Source: an uncultured Collinsella sp.
Lineage (GTDB): Bacteria > Actinomycetota > Coriobacteriia > Coriobacteriales > Coriobacteriaceae
DNA length: 10,015 bases
Direction of reading: 5' to 3'
Assembly (NCBI GenBank): GCA_900542315.1
Contig: UQMV01000056.1
Span: forward strand, 1-10,015
Under the pieces are notes generated by a model. The model made no database searches, had not been told where the DNA came from, and was given only the letters and a program-made list of their open reading frames with translations. Positions 1 to 4,793 of this stretch are shown here, piece by piece. The position numbers were made by a program, and so were the translations under genes. Each line of letters starts with the position of its first letter. Position 1 is the first letter of the stretch.

Positions 1-231
1 GGCCGCGCGGCAAGGAGATATATTGCCAGACCGGAGGGGCGCCGTGGGCGGGAATTCCACTCTTCACAAGTCCTACACAATACATCGCTTCCTATATAAG
101 TCATAGAAAGGCTGGTGCAGAAATACTGCACGTATCAGATGATGACCCTTCGGTTAAGAGATATATAAAGATCGGTCACCTGTAAGTGTCTATCTACCCG
201 CGCTTTTGCTATATAAACCAGCGCTTCAGAT
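1..231. other. Left-end intergenic region, no recognisable gene
   Basis: I see no credible coding region here on either strand. The stretch lies beyond the terminator of the rplT operon and is more AT-rich than its surroundings. It contains three TATATAA motifs on the plus strand (93-99, 162-168, 210-216) and a related TATATT at 19-24. Small inverted repeats are GTGCAG/CTGCAC around a 5-nt loop (115-131) and GGCAA/TTGCC (9-27). On the minus strand GGTGACC (174-180) can pair with GGGTCATC (140-147) across a long loop. The motifs could be -10-like elements of a promoter for a gene to the left, but no good -35 partner was found. Confidence 0.5.
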
Positions 232-267
232 AAAAAGAGGGAGCGCCGCGCACAACGCGACACTCCC
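232..267 (-). terminator. Intrinsic terminator of infC-rpmI-rplT operon
   Basis: On the minus strand, starting 22 nt past the rplT stop, a 12-bp stem forms between 256-267 and 239-250 (GGGAGTGTCGCG with CGCGGCGCTCCC, two G-U pairs) around a 5-nt loop. It is followed by TC and five T residues (232-236). This is a textbook Rho-independent terminator and marks the end of the ribosomal protein operon. Confidence 0.9.
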
Positions 268-288
268 CTAGCGATTCAAGAGAATCTA

Positions 289-648
289 TTAGGCCTCGAG
301 AGCCTTCTTGGCGATGGTAGCCAGCTCGTTGAAGGACTCGATGTCCTCGTAAGCCATCTGGGCCAGGACCTTGCGGTCGAGCTCGATGCCGGCAACCTTC
401 AGGCCGTGCATGAACTGAGAGTAAGAGATGTCGTTCAGGCGAGCAGCAGCGTTGATACGAGTGATCCAGAGAGAACGGATCTCGCGCTTCTTGTTGCGGC
501 GATCACGATACTGATACTGCAGGGAGTGCTGGACCTGCTCTTTAGCATGCTTGTAAGTACGCGAAGCGGCACCGTAGTAACCCTTCGCACGGTGCATAAC
601 GGTACGGCGCTTCTTCTTGGCGGCAACAGCGCGCTTAATACGTGCCAT
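289..648 (-). CDS. rplT: 50S ribosomal protein L20
   Basis: L20 is an early assembly protein of the 50S subunit that binds 23S rRNA. In Bacillus and E. coli it also represses its own operon by binding a leader or intergenic RNA (established for those species). The 119-residue product has the usual length for the family. It opens with the conserved basic MARIKRAVAAKKKRRTVMHR stretch, continues with the AKGYYGAASRTYKHAKEQV segment, and keeps the downstream RSLWITRINAAAR core. The ATG (646-648) is preceded by an AGGAG site about 10 nt upstream. It is the last gene of infC-rpmI-rplT, 46 nt after rpmI, and is followed directly by a strong terminator. Nothing is truncated or unusual. Confidence 0.98.
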   Translation of the reverse strand: MARIKRAVAAKKKRRTVMHRAKGYYGAASRTYKHAKEQVQHSLQYQYRDRRNKKREIRSLWITRINAAARLNDISYSQFMHGLKVAGIELDRKVLAQMAYEDIESFNELATIAKKALEA

Positions 649-694
649 GTTCTATCAACTCCTAGACGGTAAAACGAAAAACGGGAACGCGAAC

Positions 695-886
695 TTAGGC
701 GAGACGCGACTTGATGACCTTGCGGTCGGCAGCGGCGATCTCGGTCTCCTGACGGAAGCCACGCTTACGCTTGGTGGACTTCTTGCTCAGGATGTGGCTC
801 TTGAAAGCCTTGGCGCGCATGAGCTTGCCGGTACCAGTCTTGCGGAAACGCTTCTTGGTGCCGCTGTGGGACTTCATCTTAGGCAT
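695..886 (-). CDS. rpmI: 50S ribosomal protein L35
   Basis: L35 is a small, very basic protein of the large ribosomal subunit. The 63-residue product starts MPKMKSHSGTKKRFRKTGTG, the family signature, and carries the KRAKAF-like and HILSKKSTKRKR-like basic segments typical of L35 (family length about 64-66). The ATG at 884-886 is preceded by AAGGAG at good spacing. It sits 32 nt downstream of infC and 46 nt upstream of rplT, the classic infC-rpmI-rplT arrangement, so it should be co-transcribed from the promoter ahead of infC. No separate promoter or terminator is visible in the short gaps. Confidence 0.98.
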   Translation of the reverse strand: MPKMKSHSGTKKRFRKTGTGKLMRAKAFKSHILSKKSTKRKRGFRQETEIAAADRKVIKSRLA

Positions 887-918
887 GAAATACTCCTTAA
901 TCGGTTACAGAACACTAG

Positions 919-1473
919 TTACTTGGTATCGCTTGCCGCTTTATCCTCATCGAAGGCGCCCTTAATCGGGGCGAGCAGCATAAGCATGTTACGGCCTTCC
1001 ATCTTAGGCTTGGACTCGACCGTAGCGTAAGGCTTGAGATCCTCGGCGAGACGCTCGAGAACGTTAAGGCCCTGCTCCGGGTGAGCCATCTCACGGCCGC
1101 GGAACATAATGGTGATCTTAACGCGTGCGCCCTTCTTGAGGAAACGCAGAACGTGGCCCTTCTTGGTCTCGTAGTCGCCAACGTCGATCTTGGGTCGGAA
1201 CTTCATTTCCTTGACCTCGACCTTGGACTGGTTCTTACGAGCAGCCTTGGCCTTCATGGCCTGCTGGTACTTGAACTTACCGTAGTCCATGACCTTGCAG
1301 ACCGGCGGCTCCGCGTTGGGAGCGATCTCGACCAGGTCGAGACCCTGATCGTCGGCGACGCGCTGGGCATCGCGGATGGCGAACAGGCCGAGCTGAGAGC
1401 CATCGACGCCAATCAAACGGCACGAAGATGCAGTGATCTCGTCGTTGATGCGGGTGTCATCAGACTTAGCTAT
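919..1473 (-). CDS. infC: Translation initiation factor IF-3 (probable AUA start)
   Basis: IF-3 binds the 30S subunit, keeps it apart from 50S, and checks start-codon and initiator-tRNA pairing. The product shows an N-terminal domain (TRINDEI, RLIGVDGSQLG, LVEIAPNAEPPVCKVMDYGKF), a basic linker, and a C-terminal domain (KEMKFRPKIDVGDYETK, FLKKGARVKITIMFRGRE). With the start given here it is 184 aa. I chose the ATA at 1471-1473 because a perfect GGAGGT (1481-1486) lies exactly 7 nt upstream. An in-frame ATG at 1486-1488 would give 189 aa, but it overlaps that GGAGGT and has no ribosome site of its own. Non-AUG starts for infC are established (AUU in E. coli) and underlie IF-3 autoregulation. 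First gene of infC-rpmI-rplT. Identity is certain; the start is inference. Confidence 0.96.
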   Translation of the reverse strand: MAKSDDTRINDEITASSCRLIGVDGSQLGLFAIRDAQRVADDQGLDLVEIAPNAEPPVCKVMDYGKFKYQQAMKAKAARKNQSKVEVKEMKFRPKIDVGDYETKKGHVLRFLKKGARVKITIMFRGREMAHPEQGLNVLERLAEDLKPYATVESKPKMEGRNMLMLLAPIKGAFDEDKAASDTK

Positions 1474-1480
1474 TTTCCCT

Positions 1481-1486
1481 ACCTCC
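1481..1486 (-). promoter_or_regulatory. Ribosome binding site deciding the infC start
   Basis: The minus strand reads GGAGGT here, 7 nt before the ATA at 1471-1473. The same bases overlap the only nearby ATG (1486-1488), so that ATG cannot use it. This favours initiation at ATA. Confidence 0.7.
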
Positions 1487-1492
1487 ATTCAT

Positions 1493-1526
1493 AAAAAAAT
1501 AACCCGGCGCTTCTCAGCAACCAGGT
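1493..1526 (-). terminator. Attenuator-like terminator just upstream of infC
   Basis: On the minus strand, bases 1526 to 1517 (ACCTGGTTGC) pair with 1510 to 1502 (GCGCCGGGT) through nine pairs with one bulged U and two G-U pairs, around the 6-nt loop TGAGAA. The stem is followed by TA and seven consecutive T residues (1499-1493). This is an intrinsic terminator shape placed directly before the infC ribosome site and downstream of the predicted promoter. It therefore looks like a conditional attenuator rather than the end of an upstream gene. Whether L20, IF-3 or something else controls it cannot be told from sequence. Confidence 0.6.
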
Positions 1527-1649
1527 CGTACACATAGACTTCCTCGATTTGAGGAAGGTAATCTAAGTTGTATGACCAGTCAGCTGCTCATTGGCGCCAA
1601 AAGGTGGGAACCCTCGGGTTCCTCTTTAGGGCATTGCGGGAACAACGCC
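1502..1649 (-). promoter_or_regulatory. Structured 5' leader of the infC operon
   Basis: Between the predicted transcription start (about 1649) and infC there is a leader of about 175 nt with no coding sign but several hairpins on the minus strand. GGAACCC/GGGTTCC is at 1607-1622. A perfect CTTCCTC/GAGGAAG 7-bp stem with a 5-nt loop is at 1539-1557, and the terminator-like stem is at 1502-1526. The palindrome TTGGCGCCAA at 1591-1600 contains GGCGC, which could pair with the GCGCC of the terminator's 3' arm and so act as an antiterminator. Leaders controlling this operon by premature termination are established for Bacillus (L20). Relation to that RNA family is inference. Confidence 0.5.
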
Positions 1650-1655
1650 TTGCGA

Positions 1656-1684
1656 ATAATAACACGTACAGCGCGTTATCACAT
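1656..1684 (-). promoter_or_regulatory. Candidate promoter of infC-rpmI-rplT
   Basis: The minus strand has an extended -10 element, TG-T-TATTAT (1664-1656). Seventeen bases upstream is a weak -35 (ATGTGA, 1684-1679, three of six matches to TTGACA). It lies just past the terminator at 1695-1714 and at a sensible distance from the infC leader. This is the best match in the gap, but is unproven. Confidence 0.4.
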
Positions 1685-1690
1685 TACGTA

Positions 1691-1758
1691 CACGAAAAAG
1701 GGGCCTTGACCCCCTTGAACGCTCACTTGCATGTATGGTGCCCGAGGCGAGACTCGAA
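1691..1758 (-). repeat. Duplicated tRNA-Leu 3' end plus terminator (copy A)
   Basis: This segment is a direct repeat of 1874-1943. Both copies have the same order: CACGAAAAA, a G-run/C-run hairpin, TTGAACGCTC, CTTGCATGTA, then the plus-strand image of a tRNA 3' end from CCA to the T loop (1736-1758). The 44 nt from 1715 to 1758 match copy B with a single A/G difference; the hairpin loops differ (TTGA versus GCAA) and the G and C runs differ by one. Beyond 1758 the similarity stops abruptly and no T-stem partner, anticodon arm or D arm follows. Copy A is therefore a tRNA fragment, not a gene. It may be an attachment-site scar or the remnant of a tandem tRNA. Confidence 0.85.
1695..1714 (-). 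terminator. Intrinsic terminator in repeat copy A
   Basis: On the minus strand GGGG (1714-1711) pairs with CCCC (1703-1700) around a 7-nt loop and is followed by TTTTT (1699-1695). It is the diverged twin of the terminator after the intact tRNA-Leu and gives a second stop before the infC promoter. Confidence 0.6.
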
Positions 1759-1873
1759 GGGCCTTCGCTTCGCGAAGCCCCGGGCTTCGGGCGCGCGGCG
1801 CCCTCGCCACGCTCCGCTACAAACAGGCCACAGGCCTGTTTGCTTAACGCTTCGCGCGCTCACGCGAGTTCGG
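1759..1873. repeat. Palindrome-rich spacer between the tRNA repeats
   Basis: These 115 nt carry no gene that I can support but are dense in inverted repeats. GAAGCCC/GGGCTTC are separated by one base (about 1774-1788), CTTCGCGAAG is nested beside it, and a perfect 10-bp repeat CAAACAGGCC/GGCCTGTTTG with 3-nt loop ACA lies at 1820-1842. GC-rich alternating stretches (GCGCGCGGCGCC) lie between. The look is that of a REP/BIME-like interspersed palindromic element, but only a genome-wide copy count would show that. Confidence 0.5.
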
Positions 1874-1943
1874 CACGAAAAAGGGGGCCGCAACCCCCCT
1901 TGAACGCTCGCTTGCATGTATGGTGCCCGAGGCGAGACTCGAA
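1874..1943 (-). repeat. Direct repeat copy B (tRNA-Leu 3' end and terminator)
   Basis: Partner of the repeat at 1691-1758. Here the tRNA part (1921-1943) belongs to the complete tRNA-Leu gene. The repeat boundary inside the tRNA falls at the junction of the T loop and the 5' strand of the T stem, a place where site-specific integrases commonly recombine (established for tRNA-targeting elements). Confidence 0.85.
1878..1899 (-). terminator. Intrinsic terminator of tRNA-Leu
   Basis: On the minus strand GGGGG (1899-1895) pairs with CCCCC (1887-1883) around a 7-nt loop, followed by TTTTT (1882-1878). It starts 21 nt past the encoded CCA of the tRNA. Confidence 0.75.
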
Positions 1944-2007
1944 CTCGCACGTTGTTGCCAACGGTGGATTTTGAGTCCACTGCGTCTGCCAATTCCGCCA
2001 CTCGGGC
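1921..2007 (-). tRNA. tRNA-Leu (CAA anticodon)
   Basis: The 87-nt minus-strand sequence folds as a class II tRNA. The acceptor stem pairs GCCCGAG (2007-2001) with CTCGGGC near the 3' end, followed by discriminator A and an encoded CCA (1923-1921). The anticodon stem GTGGA/TCCAC encloses the loop CTCAAAA, giving anticodon CAA, which reads UUG leucine codons. A long variable arm (CGTTG, loop, CAACG) marks the Leu/Ser/Tyr class, and the T arm is GCGAG-TTCGAGT-CTCGC. The gene lies 39 nt downstream of the transglutaminase-like gene on the same strand and is followed by a terminator. No strong promoter was found in the gap, so it may be partly read through from upstream. Its 3' 23 nt are duplicated at 1736-1758. 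Confidence 0.95.
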
Positions 2008-2046
2008 ACGCAATGCGTGAGTTAGTTTATCACAGCTTTCTGTTGA

Positions 2047-3480
2047 TTAGTCCGAAAATGGAACTTCGAGCATTTCGATGAGTTCGACCGTGCGGAGCAT
2101 CTCGCGCTGACGGCATCCGCGACCGTCGACCGAAGCCTCACCCATCTGGTTATCGTAAGGGTCCTCGCGCATGCCGTCGAAAGAGGGGTCAAACTCTGCC
2201 TGGAATCGATTGTTGGCCACCATACGCCACGGGTCGAGATTGCCAAAGTAGTGACGGCGGCGCCACTCCTCCCCCATCCTGCGAGCAGAAGATCCAAATG
2301 ACACGTCGGCGTTGAGCCAACCGGTCTGCGGCGTATAGAACTCTGCCCAGTCGTGCGACCCCATCGAATCGGGCGCAACGTACAGGCCGCTCTCCCAACG
2401 GGCAGGCACGCCCGCGATACGGCACATGGTGATAAACGTGAGCGCCATAACGCCGCAATCGCCGCGGAGCGAATGCGCGCAGTCATCGGCAATAGATCCC
2501 AAAAGCAAGTACGGCGGCTGATAGCGATAGTCGATATGCTGCGTCAGGTAATCATAGATAGCACGGGCGCGATCGAGCGGATCCACGAGTCCGTCAACAA
2601 CACCGGCCGTCAGCTGCTGCAGATAAGGCGTGAATGCAATGTGCGGACGGTCCTCGGAAATATCCTCGGGCAGAGGCGCGTCCATACGCGGATGAACCGG
2701 AAGTGTGCCACCGTAGACATCACAATAAACAGCATCGATGTGATAACGATAGGTCACCGAGAATGAGCGTTCACTCGAAGAAGACCACGAGGCGGTACGC
2801 GCCGAAGCGTTCGCGGGAGCAACAGCACCCTCCGGCGTCATGTCGAGAATCTCGACCCGAGACTGCTGACGGCAGGCAGCCGCGACGGGAAGCCAAGCGC
2901 AAACGGTCTCCCCCTCCAGAGCGCCGGGGACAGACACGGACGCTTTAAGCGTAATGACGCGAGCCAATCCGTTTTGCGACTCCATCTCCTTGAGCATCTC
3001 GTTGCGCAGTGCAATTCCGTCCGTAGGATCGGGCCGCATGCCGGGAACCTCTTTGGGATATACGCGAAGCGAATCGAGGAAGTTATCGAGAACGAACAGC
3101 TCGCCGTCGATAAAGCGCCAGTCAATACGTTTACGGTCAATCAGATCGTCAAACTGCTCCTCGGTAAACCCAGGCCACTCCTCGCGAATCATCGCAATGG
3201 CTCGATCGCGCGACACCGAAAAATGAAGCGGCGTCTCAAGCATGCGATACCGCTCGGCACGAACGCAGGCTGCCAGGGAAGGCTCAGGATTCTGCCTCAA
3301 AAGACGATCACAAGCCGCAACAGCCTGCGTCAAATATCCGGCATCCTTGAGTCGAAGAATCTCGGGCGGCAGTCCAATATCGAGATGGCGAAAGTCATCA
3401 CAGCAAACATCAATAGAGCAACCAACAGGACCCTCGTCAATAACCTTCCCATCCGAAGGCAGCACATTAATAACAGCCAT
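2047..3480 (-). CDS. Transglutaminase-like (Cys-His-Asp) protein
   Basis: The C-terminal half carries a transglutaminase/protease-like core. With the start used here (477 aa), catalytic Cys342 lies in SLRGDCGVMALTFITMCRIAGVPAR, His376 in GSHDWAEFY and Asp392 in GWLNADVSFG, a complete triad. The Cys segment is preceded by the usual ARAIYDYLTQHIDYRY helix. Residues 1 to about 180 match no family that I can name. No signal peptide or membrane segment is seen, so a cytosolic enzyme is likely; the substrate is unknown. I chose the ATG at 3478-3480 because GGAG lies 6 nt upstream and a promoter-like element lies just before. The frame stays open upstream to an ATG at 3553-3555, where no ribosome site is visible; that version would add a slightly hydrophobic N-terminus. 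Transcribed alone or with the downstream tRNA. Confidence 0.8.
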   Translation of the reverse strand: MAVINVLPSDGKVIDEGPVGCSIDVCCDDFRHLDIGLPPEILRLKDAGYLTQAVAACDRLLRQNPEPSLAACVRAERYRMLETPLHFSVSRDRAIAMIREEWPGFTEEQFDDLIDRKRIDWRFIDGELFVLDNFLDSLRVYPKEVPGMRPDPTDGIALRNEMLKEMESQNGLARVITLKASVSVPGALEGETVCAWLPVAAACRQQSRVEILDMTPEGAVAPANASARTASWSSSSERSFSVTYRYHIDAVYCDVYGGTLPVHPRMDAPLPEDISEDRPHIAFTPYLQQLTAGVVDGLVDPLDRARAIYDYLTQHIDYRYQPPYLLLGSIADDCAHSLRGDCGVMALTFITMCRIAGVPARWESGLYVAPDSMGSHDWAEFYTPQTGWLNADVSFGSSARRMGEEWRRRHYFGNLDPWRMVANNRFQAEFDPSFDGMREDPYDNQMGEASVDGRGCRQREMLRTVELIEMLEVPFSD

Positions 3481-3514
3481 ACCAAACTCCAAGTCATTAG
3501 AACTCTCGAAGCCC

Positions 3515-3543
3515 ATTGTAGCGAGATAAATAGAAAGCCCCAA
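3515..3543 (-). promoter_or_regulatory. Candidate promoter of transglutaminase-like gene
   Basis: The minus strand has TACAAT (3520-3515, five of six matches to the -10 consensus) and, 17 bases upstream, TTGGGG (3543-3538, three of six matches to TTGACA). The predicted transcript would start near 3508 and give a leader of about 28 nt with GGAG before the ATG at 3480. It lies inside the longer open frame and so argues against the upstream starts. Confidence 0.45.
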
Positions 3544-3617
3544 CAAAGGAGCCATCAACGCCGCTGAACGGTAGCAAAAATGAATTCAGCCTCGTAACCC
3601 TGCAGCGAGTTAACAAA

Positions 3618-3710
3618 GGAGGCCCCGTTCGCCCGGAGCTTTTCCCATTGCGCGACTTCTGGCAAAGCCAGGTGAGCGCAAGGGAAAAGCGTAGGGTGAA
3701 CGGGGCCTCC
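3618..3710 (-). terminator. Large compound hairpin, probable fba terminator
   Basis: About 22 nt past the fba stop, the minus strand carries nested inverted repeats. The outer is a perfect 13-bp pair (3698-3710 with 3618-3630). Inside it GCTTTTCCC/GGGAAAAGC (3682-3690 with 3638-3646) continues after one unpaired base into TTGCGC/GCGCAA (3676-3681 with 3648-3653). An apical CTGGC-TTT-GCCAG stem-loop is at 3659-3671. The outer stem is followed by TTTGTT, a weak T tract. It probably terminates fba. Its size and nesting exceed an ordinary terminator, so it could also be a palindromic repeat element or a bidirectional structure. Confidence 0.6.
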
Positions 3711-3732
3711 GACGGGAAAGTTAAACCGCTAC

Positions 3733-4599
3733 TTACGCCTTGTTGACGGAGCCAAACTCCTCCATGAGCTCCTTGGTGCGGGCAACGATGTTGTCGCGAC
3801 CAGGCTTGAGGAGCTTGCGGGGGTCAAAGCCCTTGCCCTGCTGATCCTTGCCAGCCTCGATGTACTCGCGAACGCCCTTGGCGAAGACGAGCTGCAGGTC
3901 GGTGTTGACGTTGATCTTGGAGATACCCAGGGAGATGGCCTTCTTGATCTGATCCTCGGGGATGCCGGTGCCACCGTGCAGGACGAGGGGCAGGTCGCCG
4001 GTCTCGGCCTTGATCTCGCCCAGACGCTCGAAGGAAAGGCCAGCCCAGTCGGCAGGGTACACGCCGTGGATGTTGCCGATACCGCATGCGAGGAAGTCGA
4101 CGCCCAGGTCAGCAATCTGCTTGCACTCAGCAGGATCAGCGAGCTCGCCGCTGGAGGTCACGCCGTCCTCGGTGCCACCGATGCCGCCGACCTCGGCCTC
4201 GATGGACATGCCCTTGGAGTGGGCAAGCTCAACGAGCTCCTTGGTGCGGTCGAGGTTAAGCTGGAAGGTCTCCTCGTGAGAGCCGTCATACATGATGGAC
4301 GTAAAGCCGGCCTCGATGCACTTGAAGCAGTCCTCGTAAGAACCGTGATCGAGGTGAAGGGCGACGGGAACGGTAACGCCCGTGGCCTCGACGGCAGCCT
4401 TGACCATGTCGGCGCAGACCTTGAAACCGCCCATCCACTTAGCGGCACCAGCGGTGCACTGAAGGATCAGCGGAGACTTGGCCTCCTCGGCGGCCTGGAG
4501 AATAGCCAGGGTCCACTCGAGGTTGTTGGTGTTGAAGGCACCGAGACCGTACTTGCCGGCCTCGGCCTTCTTGAGCATGTCTGCTGCGTTGACGAGCAT
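3733..4599 (-). CDS. fba: Class II fructose-1,6-bisphosphate aldolase
   Basis: The enzyme reversibly splits fructose 1,6-bisphosphate into dihydroxyacetone phosphate and glyceraldehyde 3-phosphate in cytosolic glycolysis and gluconeogenesis. The 288-aa product has the class II, zinc-dependent signatures. HLDHG at 82-86 holds the catalytic Asp84 and zinc ligand His85. The second signature is around MSIEAEVGGIGGTEDG (131-146). His178 in GNIHGVY and His208 in VLHGGTG are the other metal ligands, and KINVNTDLQ (228-236) is near the phosphate-binding end. The length fits the B-type group that includes Bacillus FbaA; tagatose- or ketose-bisphosphate aldolases are close relatives and cannot be fully excluded. 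The ATG at 4597-4599 is preceded by AGGAGGT 7 nt upstream; the frame stays open further upstream but that part has no coding character. It stands alone between a 194-nt gap and a large hairpin. Confidence 0.93.
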   Translation of the reverse strand: MLVNAADMLKKAEAGKYGLGAFNTNNLEWTLAILQAAEEAKSPLILQCTAGAAKWMGGFKVCADMVKAAVEATGVTVPVALHLDHGSYEDCFKCIEAGFTSIMYDGSHEETFQLNLDRTKELVELAHSKGMSIEAEVGGIGGTEDGVTSSGELADPAECKQIADLGVDFLACGIGNIHGVYPADWAGLSFERLGEIKAETGDLPLVLHGGTGIPEDQIKKAISLGISKINVNTDLQLVFAKGVREYIEAGKDQQGKGFDPRKLLKPGRDNIVARTKELMEEFGSVNKA

Positions 4600-4639
4600 A
4601 AAAGAAACCTCCTGTAAGGTTGCTCCGATAACGCCTGAG

Positions 4640-4645
4640 ATTTTA
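4640..4645 (-). promoter_or_regulatory. Candidate -10 element of the fba promoter
   Basis: The minus strand reads TAAAAT here, 40 nt upstream of the fba ATG. No good -35 is found at 16-18 bp (best TTTATG). The position is sensible but support is weak. Confidence 0.25.
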
Positions 4646-4697
4646 CCACGACATACCCGAGCATAAACGTTCGTTTGTTCACGAATACCATCCGATT

Positions 4698-4712
4698 GGA
4701 CAAATTTTGACC
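4698..4712. promoter_or_regulatory. Imperfect palindrome upstream of fba
   Basis: GGACAAATTTTGACC is a 15-bp near-palindrome with one mismatched pair, about 100 nt upstream of the fba start. A second short inverted repeat, TTCGT/ACGAA with a 6-nt spacer, is at 4670-4685. Either could be an operator for a glycolytic regulator; no known binding consensus is recognised. Confidence 0.2.
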
Positions 4713-4793
4713 GTTTGCCCCACAGAATCGACCCACTGGGGAAAATATCTTGACGATTGACCGGTCTTCGTGGTTCGAAAGACGGCTTCGAGC

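Noticed and set aside
12..24. AAGGAGATATAT resembling the T7/pET vector ribosome site, considered because of the adapter at the other end
   Set aside because: The match is short, no ATG follows, and the surrounding sequence does not read as vector. It is better explained by the GGCAA/TTGCC hairpin and the local AT-rich motifs.
1568..1903. 111-codon plus-strand frame in the gap between infC and tRNA-Leu
   Set aside because: It runs antisense through the leader, two terminators and palindromic repeats, has no ribosome site, and its peptide is low-complexity and basic. No protein support.
1690..1943. Two similar repeats about 183 bp apart considered as a CRISPR or tandem-repeat array
   Set aside because: There are only two copies, each made of a tRNA 3' end and a terminator, and the spacer itself is palindromic. 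This does not fit a CRISPR array.
1723..2013. 96-codon minus-strand frame beginning MRARVAELADAVDSKST
   Set aside because: This is the familiar false translation of a tRNA-Leu gene (1921-2007) running into the downstream repeat. It is not a protein gene.
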